A DNA stretch of 64,000 bases from Lachnospiraceae bacterium. GTDB taxonomy: Bacteria > Bacillota > Clostridia > Lachnospirales > Lachnospiraceae. The DNA lies in contig JAGAQI010000050.1 in the NCBI GenBank assembly GCA_017622795.1, positions 1 to 64,000 on the forward strand. The letters are read 5' to 3'. Position numbers and translations under genes: made by a program. Position 1 is the stretch's first letter. Each line of letters starts with the position of its first letter. Below the pieces are notes generated by a model. The model was given only the letters and a program-made list of their open reading frames with translations. It ran no database searches and had not been told where the DNA came from. This document shows, piece by piece, positions 17,726 to 26,954 of this stretch.

Positions 17726-18553
17726 ATGTATTCCAGAGTATATGTGGAAATTACCACTACTTGTAACAGAAATTGTACCTTTTGTCCCGGAACCAAACGG
17801 CCTTTGAAACGTTTGTCGATGGAAGAATTTAAGCTGATTACAGAAAAGTTAAAGGGTGTCACAAAGTATTTATATCTGCATGTCATGGGAGAACCTTTGA
17901 CCCATCCGTTATTACCGGATTTTATTCGATATGCGACAGAACAGGGCTTTTTGGTTAGTATAACAACGAATGGTACACTGTTAAAAAAACGCAAAGAAGA
18001 ACTTTTGCAAAGTGGTGTATACAAAATTAATATTTCGATTCACAGCTTTGAAGAAGGAAGCAATGAAGCCTATGAAGAATATATCTCGGACTGTATGCAG
18101 TTTGCTGATGTTGCCAGTAAAAATGGTATTTTGACTGTTCTACGGCTGTGGAACAAGGGGTATGATGAAGGAAGAAATATCAATACCCTGCATAGATTGC
18201 AGTCATATTTTTCCGATGACGAATGGATGGAAGGCGGTAAAGGCGCCAGAATACGGAACAAACTTCATTTGGAGTACGGAGAACGGTTTGAATGGCCGGA
18301 TATGGAAAAGGAAGACAGGGGTAGTGAAGTTTACTGCTATGGTTTAAAAGACCATTTTGCCGTGCTTTGTGACGGAACCGTGGTTCCTTGCTGTTTGGAC
18401 CGGGAAGGTGAAATTGCACTTGGAAATATTTTTGAGCAAACGGTGGAAGAAATTCTTTCTTCCGAACGGGCAAATGCCATGAGAATCGGTTTTCAGTGTA
18501 GAAATGCAACGGAAGAATTATGCAGAAAATGCGGTTATGCGAGAAGATTTTGA
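17726..18553 (+). CDS. radical SAM/SPASM domain protein of unknown substrate
   Basis: 275 residues. The radical SAM cluster motif is CNRNCTFC (Cys13, Cys17, Cys20), followed by LHVMGEPLTHP (GGE-like) and VSITTNGTLL. The C-terminal part has a SPASM-like cysteine set: CYGLKDHFAVLCDGTVVPCC and then CRNATEELCRKCG, so one or two auxiliary clusters are likely. SPASM enzymes modify peptides or act as maturases, but no small precursor peptide gene is visible next to it. It may be co-transcribed with ung and is followed by a terminator and then spo0A. Function is not assignable. Confidence 0.85.
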   Translation: MYSRVYVEITTTCNRNCTFCPGTKRPLKRLSMEEFKLITEKLKGVTKYLYLHVMGEPLTHPLLPDFIRYATEQGFLVSITTNGTLLKKRKEELLQSGVYKINISIHSFEEGSNEAYEEYISDCMQFADVASKNGILTVLRLWNKGYDEGRNINTLHRLQSYFSDDEWMEGGKGARIRNKLHLEYGERFEWPDMEKEDRGSEVYCYGLKDHFAVLCDGTVVPCCLDREGEIALGNIFEQTVEEILSSERANAMRIGFQCRNATEELCRKCGYARRF

Positions 18554-18578
18554 AACGGAATGATTTGAAAAAAGATAG

Positions 18579-18617
18579 AAAGAGAGCGCAGATGACATCA
18601 TTTGCACTCTCTTTTTT
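18579..18617 (+). terminator. intrinsic terminator after the radical SAM gene
   Basis: AAAGAGAG (18579-18586) pairs with CTCTCTTT (18607-18614), with further inner pairing GCA/TGC and GAT/ATC, and a T run to 18617. Confidence 0.8.
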
Positions 18618-18670
18618 TAATGTTTCTTTGAGAAAAACAAGAAAATTGCAAAATTTTTACAATTTTTCTC

Positions 18671-18698
18671 TTGAAATTTGGAAAAAAATGGTTATAAT
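18671..18698 (+). promoter_or_regulatory. sigma-A promoter of spo0A
   Basis: TTGAAA (18671-18676), 16-base spacer, perfect TATAAT (18693-18698), 51 bases before the spo0A start. I saw no convincing Spo0A box or sigma-H promoter here, unlike the Bacillus spo0A gene. Confidence 0.7.
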
Positions 18699-18748
18699 GA
18701 AATCTGGAAAGAATTTCCATGAAATGTAAAATCGAAAGGAAGAAGAAA

Positions 18749-19543
18749 ATGGGAAAAATTAAGGTTTTAATTGCAGATGATAATCTTAGATCCGCTGGAC
18801 TACTGGAAGAGGCAATCAAAAAGGATAAAGAAATAGAAGTAATCGGAAAAGCAGAAGATGGCATGGATGCATTGGAGCAAATCAGAACGAAGGAACCGGA
18901 TGTGGTGCTTTTAGATTTGATTATGCCAAAGCTTGACGGTCTTGGAGTGATGGAACATATAAAAAAGGACATTACGTTGAAAAAAGTTCCGTCCTTTATT
19001 GTAATTACCGGTATCGGTCAGGAAGTGGTAACAGAAAGTGCTTTTGAACTTGGCGCCAGTTATTATATGTTAAAGCCATTTGACTATGAACTTGTCATTT
19101 CCAGAATAAAGCAGCTGCGTGGTGTCAGCAGTCACAGACGTGCAGATGGAGCTGGTGCAGCAAAGGGCAGTAATGCATTTTTGGAGCGTAATTTGGAATC
19201 GGATGTGACCAATGTGATTCATGAAATCGGTGTTCCGGCCCACATTAAAGGATATCATTATTTAAGGGATGCCATTATGATGTCGGTAAATGATACGGAA
19301 ATGTTGAATTCTATCACAAAGCAGTTGTATCCGACCATTGCAAAACGTCATAAAACAACACCGAGCCGCGTGGAACGCGCTATTCGTCATGCGATAGAGG
19401 TTGCCTGGAGCAGAGGTAAGATGGATACTATTGATGCGTTGTTCGGCTATACAATCCATGGCGGCAAAGGAAAGCCTACCAATTCGGAATTTGTTGCCCT
19501 GATTGCCGATAAAATCAGATTAGAGTATAAAATGCCTATATAA
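18749..19543 (+). CDS. spo0A: sporulation master regulator Spo0A
   Basis: 264 residues, full length. The receiver has acidic Asp10-Asp11, phospho-acceptor Asp56 in [13 protein letters not shown] and the switch Lys in [11 protein letters not shown]. The unique Spo0A effector domain follows a Ser/Ala-rich linker: [19 protein letters not shown], then [18 protein letters not shown] (recognition helix) and [18 protein letters not shown] start at ATG 18749, after GAAAGGAAGAAG; the upstream in-frame ATG 18719 would add ten residues absent from the family. It controls entry to sporulation and here probably binds the spoIIGA promoter at 49154. spoIVB, often upstream in clostridia, is absent. Confidence 0.97.
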   Translation: MGKIKVLIADDNLRSAGLLEEAIKKDKEIEVIGKAEDGMDALEQIRTKEPDVVLLDLIMPKLDGLGVMEHIKKDITLKKVPSFIVITGIGQEVVTESAFELGASYYMLKPFDYELVISRIKQLRGVSSHRRADGAGAAKGSNAFLERNLESDVTNVIHEIGVPAHIKGYHYLRDAIMMSVNDTEMLNSITKQLYPTIAKRHKTTPSRVERAIRHAIEVAWSRGKMDTIDALFGYTIHGGKGKPTNSEFVALIADKIRLEYKMPI

Positions 19544-19570
19544 CTCTTTTCAAAGAGAAAAAAATGTGGT

Positions 19571-19605
19571 AGAATAATTAGAGATACTGATCAAGAAATT
19601 ATTCT
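19571..19605 (+). promoter_or_regulatory. inverted repeat in the glgA leader
   Basis: AGAATAATT (19571-19579) and AATTATTCT (19597-19605) form a perfect nine-base inverted repeat with a 17-base centre, directly upstream of the glgA ribosome site. The left arm overlaps a TAGAAT -10 candidate at 19570-19575, so it could be an operator or a leader hairpin. Confidence 0.4.
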
Positions 19606-19628
19606 GATCTACATAAGAAGGAGGCTGT

Positions 19629-21080
19629 ATGAAAAAGGTATTATTTGTTTCTTCAGAATGTGTTCCGTTTATTAAGACCGGTGGTCTTGCGGACGTTGCG
19701 GGTGAGTTACCAAAGTATATTGACAAAGAAAAATATGATGTGCGCGTGATTCTTCCGAATTATCGTGCCATTCCGGAAAAATTCAAGCAGAATTTTGTAT
19801 ATAAAACCCACTTTTATATGGATTTAAGCTGGAGACGCCAGTATGTCGGAATTTTAGAAACACAGTTAAACGGTGTTACGTTCTATTTAGTAGACAACGA
19901 ATACTACTTCAACGGCGACCGTCCATACGGTAACATTCATGAGGACTTAGAAAAATTTGCTTTCTTCTGCCGTGCGGTATTGTCTGCACTGCCATCCTTA
20001 GATTTCCGTCCGGACGTTGTGCATTGTAACGACTGGCAGACAGGTCTTATTCCGGTTTATTTAAAGGATATTGACAGTTTCGCAAAGGATCCTTTCTATC
20101 ACGGAATTAAGAGCATCATGACCATTCATAATTTAAAGTTCCAGGGTGTTTGGGATAAGAAGACAGTAAAAGATATGACCGGTCTTTCCGATTATTTCTT
20201 CACTCCTGACAAGCTGGAAGCATATGGTGATGCCAACTACTTAAAGGGCGGTATTGTATATGCCGATTATGTAACCACAGTTAGTGAAACCTATGCAGGT
20301 GAAATTCAGATGCCATTCTACGGCGAAGGCTTAGATGGCTTAATGAGAGCCCGTAACAACTGCTTATGCGGTATTGTAAACGGTATCGACTACAGCGAGT
20401 GGAATCCGGAAACAGACCCGGCTGTTTGGTATCCGTTTAATGCCGGCAACTTCCGTAAGGAAAAAGCAAAAAATAAAATGGAATTACAGAAGGAGCTTGG
20501 CTTAGAGGTAGACGGTAAGAAGTTTATGGTAGGTCTTGTTTCCCGTCTGACAGACCAAAAGGGTCTTGATTTGGTAGAATGTGTTATGGAAGAGCTTTGT
20601 GCTGAAGATATGCAGTTTGTTATCCTTGGTACCGGTGATCCAAAGTACGAGAATATGTTCCGTCATTACGAATGGAAATATCACGGAAGAGTATCTTCCA
20701 GTATCTATTACAATAACGAGAGAGCACACCGCATTTATGCATCCTGTGATGCATTCCTGATGCCATCCCTGTTTGAACCTTGTGGTTTAAGCCAGTTAAT
20801 GAGCATGAGATACGGCACTATTCCTATGGTAAGAGAAACCGGTGGCTTAAAAGACACCGTAGAGCCATATAATGAGTATGAAGGTACCGGAACCGGCTTT
20901 GGTTTCTGCAACTATAACGCTCACGAGATGTTAGATATGGTTCGTTATGCAAAGCATGTTTATTACAACCAGAAGAGAGAGTGGAACAAGATTGTAGACC
21001 GTGCTATGGCTAAGGACTTCTCCTGGGTAAGCTCTGCAAGAAAGTACGAAGAACTCTACGACAGGGTTCTCGGTTGGTAA
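19629..21080 (+). CDS. glgA: glycogen synthase (ADP-glucose, GT5)
   Basis: 483 residues. Transfers glucose from ADP-glucose to growing alpha-1,4-glucan. The ADP-glucose binding KTGGLADVAGELPK is at 15-28, HCNDWQTGLIPVYL supplies the catalytic domain 1 motif, and the C-terminal Rossmann fold has SRLTDQKGLDL and PSLFEPCGLSQLMSMRYG. Length is normal. It is a lone glg gene here; the rest of glycogen metabolism is outside the window. Codons are richer in C-ending forms (TTC, AAC, GAC, TAC) than in neighbouring genes, which suggests high expression. Confidence 0.96.
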   Translation: MKKVLFVSSECVPFIKTGGLADVAGELPKYIDKEKYDVRVILPNYRAIPEKFKQNFVYKTHFYMDLSWRRQYVGILETQLNGVTFYLVDNEYYFNGDRPYGNIHEDLEKFAFFCRAVLSALPSLDFRPDVVHCNDWQTGLIPVYLKDIDSFAKDPFYHGIKSIMTIHNLKFQGVWDKKTVKDMTGLSDYFFTPDKLEAYGDANYLKGGIVYADYVTTVSETYAGEIQMPFYGEGLDGLMRARNNCLCGIVNGIDYSEWNPETDPAVWYPFNAGNFRKEKAKNKMELQKELGLEVDGKKFMVGLVSRLTDQKGLDLVECVMEELCAEDMQFVILGTGDPKYENMFRHYEWKYHGRVSSSIYYNNERAHRIYASCDAFLMPSLFEPCGLSQLMSMRYGTIPMVRETGGLKDTVEPYNEYEGTGTGFGFCNYNAHEMLDMVRYAKHVYYNQKREWNKIVDRAMAKDFSWVSSARKYEELYDRVLGW

Positions 21081-21098
21081 AATTATAATAAAAAGATA

Positions 21099-21122
21099 AG
21101 GGGATGCGAACTTGCATCCCCT
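21099..21122 (+). terminator. hairpin after glgA, weak terminator
   Basis: AGGGGATGC (21099-21107) pairs perfectly with GCATCCCCT (21114-21122), loop of six. The T tract is poor (GCTTTGCG), so termination may be partial. The right arm contains a -35-like TTGCAT. Confidence 0.6.
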
Positions 21123-21141
21123 GCTTTGCGTATTATATACT
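21112..21141 (+). promoter_or_regulatory. candidate murE promoter embedded in the preceding hairpin
   Basis: TTGCAT (21112-21117) lies in the loop and right arm of the glgA hairpin and is 18 bases from TATACT (21136-21141), which is 55 bases upstream of the murE start. Confidence 0.35.
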
Positions 21142-21195
21142 ATGAAGTTTTGTGTAAAGTCATGCAAAAAACTACATGGAAAGGAAATATGTACA

Positions 21196-22680
21196 ATGAA
21201 TTTGAAAGAATTATTAACGGGATTTTCCTATCAAATTATGAAAGGAACAGAAGATATTCCGGTTACGGAACTGGTATTTGACTCTCGTAAGACTATTGCT
21301 CCGGGGGCAGTGTTTGTTTGCATCAGCGGTGCGGTACATGACGGACATACCTTTGCTGCGGAGGCTGTAAAAGCAGGCGCAGTTGCAATTATTGCAGAAC
21401 ATGAGGTAGAAGTAGCTGATGGAGTATGTCTTGTTGTTTGCGAAAACACAAGAGAAGCTCTGGCATGTATGTCAGCAGCATATTTCGGTCATCCGGCAAA
21501 GGAACTGGTTACCATTGGTATCACAGGTACGAAGGGAAAAACCACAACCTCCTATATGATTCGCAATACACTGGAACTTGCGGGTTACAAAACCGGGTTA
21601 ATCGGTACGATTGAAGCAATTATCGGAGATACACACATTCCGTCTAACAATACCACACCGGAATCCTATTTTGTACAGAAGTATTTCCGTGATATGGTTA
21701 ATGCTGGATGTAAATGTGTGGTTATGGAGGTCTCTTCCCAGGGACTTATGCTGCATCGCGTAGGTGGTTTTGTGTTTGACTACGGTATTTTTACTAATTT
21801 GTCTCCGGATCACATTGGCGGCAATGAACATAAGGATTTTGAGGATTATTTACATTGTAAGAGCCTGTTATTCAAGCAGTGTAAGGTGGGTATCGCAAAT
21901 TTTGATGATGAGCATATGGAAGCCGTACTTGACGGCCATACCTGCGAACTGGAAACCTATGGTATGCAGGACGGAGCAGACCTTCAGGCAGTTAACGTGG
22001 ATTTACATAACAAAGAAGGCGAATTACTGGTTTCTTATACGACCAAGGGCAACATGGAAATGGATGTTACCGTTGGTGTGCCGGGCAAATTTACGGTGTA
22101 CAATTCCCTGACTGCGCTTGCGGTATGCAGACATTTTAACATTCCTTCCGAAACGATGAAACATGCACTTCGTGCGGTTAAGGTAAAGGGAAGAGTGGAG
22201 CCCGTGGAGGTTTCCAACCGTTTTACGGTAATGATTGACTATGCTCATAATGCCATGAGTTTAAAGAGTTTACTGACGACTCTTGCCGACTATCATCCAA
22301 AGAGAATTGTTGCCCTGTTCGGATGCGGCGGAAACCGTTCCAGGGACCGTCGATTTGAAATGGGTGAGATATCATCGGAATATGCCGATTTAACCGTGAT
22401 TACCAGTGATAATCCGCGTACTGAGGAACCACAGGCCATTATGGAAGATATTCTTACCGGCGTAAAGAAAAAATCCGGGGAATATGTCATGATTCAGGAC
22501 AGAAAAGAAGCAATCCGTTACTGCATTTTAAATGCACAGGATGGAGATGTGATTGTTCTGGCAGGAAAAGGTCATGAGGATTATCAGGAAATCAACGGAG
22601 TAAAATATCCAATGGATGAGCGCGTGTTAATCCGTGAAATTTTAGAAGAAATGTCTGAGGAAGAGAGAAAAGCATTATGA
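21196..22680 (+). CDS. murE: UDP-MurNAc-tripeptide synthetase MurE, meso-diaminopimelate type
   Basis: 494 residues. Adds the third amino acid to UDP-MurNAc-L-Ala-D-Glu in the cytoplasm. The Mur ligase P-loop is GITGTKGKTTTSYMIRNTLE. The motif SDNPRTEEP near 400 is the DNPR signature that in known MurE enzymes selects meso-DAP over lysine, so DAP-type peptidoglycan is inferred. I start at ATG 21196 after AAAGGAAAT; the upstream ATG 21112 would add 28 residues unlike MurE. The stop overlaps murF by four bases (ATGA). Confidence 0.95.
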   Translation: MNLKELLTGFSYQIMKGTEDIPVTELVFDSRKTIAPGAVFVCISGAVHDGHTFAAEAVKAGAVAIIAEHEVEVADGVCLVVCENTREALACMSAAYFGHPAKELVTIGITGTKGKTTTSYMIRNTLELAGYKTGLIGTIEAIIGDTHIPSNNTTPESYFVQKYFRDMVNAGCKCVVMEVSSQGLMLHRVGGFVFDYGIFTNLSPDHIGGNEHKDFEDYLHCKSLLFKQCKVGIANFDDEHMEAVLDGHTCELETYGMQDGADLQAVNVDLHNKEGELLVSYTTKGNMEMDVTVGVPGKFTVYNSLTALAVCRHFNIPSETMKHALRAVKVKGRVEPVEVSNRFTVMIDYAHNAMSLKSLLTTLADYHPKRIVALFGCGGNRSRDRRFEMGEISSEYADLTVITSDNPRTEEPQAIMEDILTGVKKKSGEYVMIQDRKEAIRYCILNAQDGDVIVLAGKGHEDYQEINGVKYPMDERVLIREILEEMSEEERKAL

Positions 22681-24158
22681 TTCCAGTAAAAGTGGAGCAA
22701 CTGGTGCAGGCGGTTGGCGGAAATTTGCTGACGGGTAACCCGGCACAAAGTATTAAAAATGTAATCATAGATTCCAGAGAACAAGCAGAGGATGCTCTGT
22801 TTGTGCCGATTATCGGCGAAAAAACCGATGGTCATATGTATGTGGCGGGGGCACTGGCAGGTGGCGCAAAAACATTGTTTATGCAAAAAGAAAGTGCCTA
22901 TAAGTCCGAAATTTTAGAGATTGCCGGGAAGGCGGGGGCTTCTGTTGTCGCTGTTAATGATACTGTAGAAGCACTGCAAAAATTTGCTGCCTGGTACCGC
23001 GGATGTTTTACTATTCCTGTTATCGGTATTACCGGAAGCGTAGGAAAAACCACCACGAAGGAAATGATTTCTGCCGCTTTGGAAACAGAAAAAAAGGTAT
23101 TAAAGACCATCGGCAATAAGAACAGTCAGATAGGTCTGCCTCTTATGATGTTTTATATGGAGGAATCCTATGATTTAGCAGTAATCGAGATGGGCATGAG
23201 TGAAGTTGGTGAGATGAAAAATCTTGCATTTGTTGCAAAGCCGGAATGTGCGGTCATGACCAATATCGGCGTAGCACATATTGCCCAGCTTGGTTCTAAA
23301 GAGAATATCCGCAAGGAAAAATTGAATATTGTCAATGAATTTGATACAAATTCTGTGCTGTTTGTTAACGGAAATGATACATTACTTCATGAATTAGCCA
23401 CAGAAATAACACAGAAATCCGTTACCATAGATTGTGACAAGGAAACTGTTCCGGTGTTAGAGAGTATTAGGGCGGTAACTTATGGCATAGCAAAAGAAAC
23501 TACAGGGACAGAATATGATGTTTCTGCCGTTGATTTGGTGACTGACGGAAGCGGTATCGGATTTACTGCAATTGTAAAAGAAAATGATGCAGTAAAGAAG
23601 ATTCCGGTGAAACTCAAAGTGTACGGCAACCATAATGTGATGAATGCCCTGGCGGCTATTGCAGTAGCCATGCGTTATGGTATTTCACCGGAAACGGCAG
23701 CAGAAGGGCTTGCAAACTATGAGCCGATTGCCATGCGCGGCCAGATTAAAAAAGAAAATGATATTACATGGATTGATGATACCTATAATGCCAGCCCGGA
23801 CTCCATGAAGAGCGGTGCCCAGGTTATGTTATCCTTGGAAGGAAAACGTCATATTGCGGTTTTTGCAGATGTACTGGAGCTTGGTGAAGCCTCTGAGAGC
23901 CTGCACAGGGAGGTTGGTGCTTACCTTGCAGAATTATGTGAGCAGGGCAGAATCTGTGATATTCTGATTACCGTAGGTACGCAGGCGGCGTATATTGCGC
24001 AGGAAGCTAAAAATAAAGGAATGCAGCAGGTATACAGCTTTTCTTCCAATGAGGAGGCTGTGGCGCTTTTAAAAGCTATTCTCACAGCAGGAGATGTGGT
24101 GCTGGTAAAGGGGTCCCGGGGCATGCACACCGAAGAAATTGTGAAGGCGTTTTTATAA
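22677..24158 (+). CDS. murF: UDP-MurNAc-pentapeptide synthetase MurF
   Basis: 493 residues. Adds D-Ala-D-Ala to the tripeptide precursor. The N-terminal domain includes VIIDSREQAEDALFVPIIGEK, the P-loop is GITGSVGKTTTKEM, and the central part shows VIEMGMSEVGEM and NIGVAHI. The C-terminal domain has WIDDTYNASPDSM. It is translationally coupled to murE by a four-base overlap. These two genes lie outside the dcw cluster found 16 kb downstream. Confidence 0.95.
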   Translation: MIPVKVEQLVQAVGGNLLTGNPAQSIKNVIIDSREQAEDALFVPIIGEKTDGHMYVAGALAGGAKTLFMQKESAYKSEILEIAGKAGASVVAVNDTVEALQKFAAWYRGCFTIPVIGITGSVGKTTTKEMISAALETEKKVLKTIGNKNSQIGLPLMMFYMEESYDLAVIEMGMSEVGEMKNLAFVAKPECAVMTNIGVAHIAQLGSKENIRKEKLNIVNEFDTNSVLFVNGNDTLLHELATEITQKSVTIDCDKETVPVLESIRAVTYGIAKETTGTEYDVSAVDLVTDGSGIGFTAIVKENDAVKKIPVKLKVYGNHNVMNALAAIAVAMRYGISPETAAEGLANYEPIAMRGQIKKENDITWIDDTYNASPDSMKSGAQVMLSLEGKRHIAVFADVLELGEASESLHREVGAYLAELCEQGRICDILITVGTQAAYIAQEAKNKGMQQVYSFSSNEEAVALLKAILTAGDVVLVKGSRGMHTEEIVKAFL

Positions 24159-24214
24159 TACAAACAGTTGTTATAAAATTGAGAAAGAAATTTTGAAACA
24201 AAGGTGGTGAGACG

Positions 24215-26446
24215 GTGTTATATGCAGATATTATCGTGGATATTTCCCATGAGAGCTTAGATAAAACTTATCAGTATAAAATACCGGAGCACTTACAAAA
24301 TAAGGTCCGGGTAGGTATGCCGGTGGAAGTTACCTTTGGTATGGGAAACCGGTGTTTGACCGGATATGTGGTAGGACTTTCCGATGAGCCTAAAATAGAG
24401 GAATATCGCATCAAAGATATTAAGGATTTGGTGGATAAGGGAGTTCCTATCGAATCCAGAATGATTGCACTGGCACACTGGATGAAAGAAAATTTCGGAG
24501 GCACCATGAATGATGCCTTACGAACCGTACTGTCAGTAAAAAAGAGTGTAAAACCGGTGGAAAAGAAACAGATAGCATTAGCAGTCGATCGTTCTACAGC
24601 TGAAGAATTGTTGAAAAAGTTTGCTAAAAAGCACAATGTGGCACGGGCAAGATTGATGAAAGAATTGTTGACCTACCAGCCAATCCCGAAAGAACTGGTA
24701 ACGGGTAAGCTTAATGTTAATGCGGCTACTTTAAAGGCTTTAGAGGAACAGGGAATTATTACAACAATTGTTGAAGAAGTATACAGGACTACCGGGGGAA
24801 AAAACAATGACAATTCTACAAGAGTAGTATTGAATAAAAACCAGCAAAAGCTGTGCAATCAGATTTGTGAAGAGTATAAAGCAGGTAAAAGAAATACGTA
24901 TCTGATTCATGGTGTAACCGGAAGCGGTAAAACAGAGGTTTACTTACAGACAATAGAGTATATTGTAGGGTTGGGAAAACAGGTGATTGTGTTGATTCCG
25001 GAAATTGCCCTGACCTATCAGACGGTACGTCGTTTTACGGAACGGTTTGGAAGCCGTGTGGCTTTCCTTCATTCCAAATTATCTGCCGGGGAACGTTATG
25101 ACCAGTACCGTCTTGCAAAAGAAGGAAAACTTGACATTATGATAGGCCCGCGTTCGGCATTGTTTACACCGTTTGAGCATCTGGGCTGTATTGTAATAGA
25201 TGAAGAGCATGAAAATTCATATAAGAGTGAACAGGTACCAAAGTATCATGCCCGGGAAACCGCCATTGAACTGGCGAGAATGACAGATTCCTGTGTGATA
25301 CTTGGTTCTGCCACACCATCCGTTGAGGCTTACGAAAGAGCAGAACGCGGAGAATACGTATTGCTCGAACTAAAGGAGCGGGCGAAAAACGCCACACTTC
25401 CGGAAGTGGAAATTATTGATTTAAAAGAAGAAATGGCAGCGAAAAACCGCTCCATGTTCAGCAGAGCCTTGCAAAAGGAAATGGAAGAACGACTGGTAAG
25501 GGGCGAACAGACCATGCTGTTTCTAAACCGCCGTGGCTATTCCGGCTCAGTATCCTGCAGAAGCTGCGGGAAACCGATTATGTGCCCGCACTGTTCGGTA
25601 TCCTTAACACTGCATTATGATCAGACCTTGCATTGCCATTATTGCGGACATACCATCCCGTTGCCGGAAAAATGTCCGGAGTGTGCATCTCCGTATATTG
25701 CTGCTTTTGGTACCGGAACACAAAAAGTAGAAGAGGCAGTGAAAAAATTGTTTCCGCAGGCAAGGGTACTTCGGATGGATGCGGATACAACGAAAGAAAA
25801 GGAGAGTTACGAGAAAATTTTATCAACTTTCGCCAATGAAGGGGCCGATATATTGGTCGGAACCCAAATGATTGTAAAGGGACATGATTTTCCAAAGGTT
25901 ACATTAGTCGGAATTCTGGCTGCGGATTTATCTTTGAATGTGTCGGACTACCGTTCGGCAGAACGGACATTTCAGCTTCTTGCCCAGGCGGCAGGCCGTG
26001 CCGGCAGGGATGAACTGCCGGGCAAAGTTATTATCCAGACCTATCAACCGAAGCATTATAGTATTACCACGGCTGCAAAGGAAGATTATATCGGTTTTTT
26101 CCGTCAGGAAATGGCTTTCCGTAAAATGTTAAAATATCCGCCGCAGGCACATATTCTTGCCGTGCTTTGCATCGGCAGGGATGAAGACAAAACCAGACAA
26201 TTTTGTGAACATGTGGCGACAACGGCAAAAGAGTTTGCAAAAACGAAAAAGGGGGAATATATTTCCGTCATTGGGCCAACCAAAGCAAGTATCGCAAAAA
26301 GTAATGATTTTTATAGAAATTTAATCTATATAAAAGCCGATACTTATGGTATACTAACAGAGTTGGCAGAAAAATTGGAACCTTTCAGGGAACAGGATAA
26401 AAATGTGATACTGCAGCTGGATTTTGATCCGATGGGCAGTTATTAA
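24215..26446 (+). CDS. priA: primosomal replication restart helicase PriA
   Basis: 743 residues. Binds stalled forks and reloads the replicative helicase. N-terminal DNA-binding domain, then DEAH-type helicase with Walker A GVTGSGKTEVYLQ and Walker B IDEEHENSYK. The zinc-binding insert has paired cysteines: CRSCGKPIMCPHC and CHYCG...CPEC. The helicase C-terminal part shows GTQMIVKGHDFP and QAAGRAGR. The start is GTG at 24215, five bases after AAGGTGGTGA. It opens the conserved cluster priA-def-fmt-rsmB-rlmN-prpC-prkC-rsgA-rpe-thiN, known in Bacillus in the same order. Confidence 0.96.
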   Translation: MLYADIIVDISHESLDKTYQYKIPEHLQNKVRVGMPVEVTFGMGNRCLTGYVVGLSDEPKIEEYRIKDIKDLVDKGVPIESRMIALAHWMKENFGGTMNDALRTVLSVKKSVKPVEKKQIALAVDRSTAEELLKKFAKKHNVARARLMKELLTYQPIPKELVTGKLNVNAATLKALEEQGIITTIVEEVYRTTGGKNNDNSTRVVLNKNQQKLCNQICEEYKAGKRNTYLIHGVTGSGKTEVYLQTIEYIVGLGKQVIVLIPEIALTYQTVRRFTERFGSRVAFLHSKLSAGERYDQYRLAKEGKLDIMIGPRSALFTPFEHLGCIVIDEEHENSYKSEQVPKYHARETAIELARMTDSCVILGSATPSVEAYERAERGEYVLLELKERAKNATLPEVEIIDLKEEMAAKNRSMFSRALQKEMEERLVRGEQTMLFLNRRGYSGSVSCRSCGKPIMCPHCSVSLTLHYDQTLHCHYCGHTIPLPEKCPECASPYIAAFGTGTQKVEEAVKKLFPQARVLRMDADTTKEKESYEKILSTFANEGADILVGTQMIVKGHDFPKVTLVGILAADLSLNVSDYRSAERTFQLLAQAAGRAGRDELPGKVIIQTYQPKHYSITTAAKEDYIGFFRQEMAFRKMLKYPPQAHILAVLCIGRDEDKTRQFCEHVATTAKEFAKTKKGEYISVIGPTKASIAKSNDFYRNLIYIKADTYGILTELAEKLEPFREQDKNVILQLDFDPMGSY

Positions 26447-26474
26447 AATACAGAAAATTTAGGAGGAAAAGAAA

Positions 26475-26954
26475 ATGGCTATCAGAAATATCAGAACAAT
26501 GGGAGACAGTTGCCTTACCAAGGAGTGTAAGCCGGTAAAGGAAATGAATCATAAACTGCAGGTTTTAATTGAGGATATGCTGGATACCATGTACGAAGCA
26601 AACGGAGTAGGTCTTGCCGCTCCTCAGGTGGGAATTCTTAAACAGGTTGTGGTAATTGATGTTTCCGAAGACGGTGATTGCCCGATTATATTAATTAATC
26701 CGGAGATTATTGAGACTGACGGTGAGCAGACAGGGGAAGAAGGCTGCTTGAGTGTTCCGGGAAAATCCGGCGTGGTAACCAGACCAAATTATGTAAAGGT
26801 TAAGGCATTGGATGAAAACATGGAAGAGGTAATCTACGAAGGAACCGAGCTCCTTGCAAGAGCATTTTGCCATGAAATCGACCATCTGCACGGTATTGTA
26901 TATGTATCCAAGGCAGAGGGCGGAATCCACGATGTAGCGAGGGGCGAAGAGTAA
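26475..26954 (+). CDS. def: peptide deformylase
   Basis: 159 residues. Removes the N-formyl group from nascent proteins. All three metal-site motifs are intact: [19 protein letters not shown] (Cys ligand) and HEIDHLHGI (two His ligands and catalytic Glu). AGGAGG precedes the ATG. The stop codon overlaps the fmt start by one base (TAATG), coupling deformylase to formyltransferase. Confidence 0.97.
   Translation: MAIRNIRTMGDSCLTKECKPVKEMNHKLQVLIEDMLDTMYEANGVGLAAPQVGILKQVVVIDVSEDGDCPIILINPEIIETDGEQTGEEGCLSVPGKSGVVTRPNYVKVKALDENMEEVIYEGTELLARAFCHEIDHLHGIVYVSKAEGGIHDVARGEE

Noticed and set aside
18619..18748. Spo0A box or sigma-H promoter at spo0A
   Set aside because: Searched both strands by eye for TTTGTC(A/G)AA and sigma-H elements; only a sigma-A promoter is convincing.
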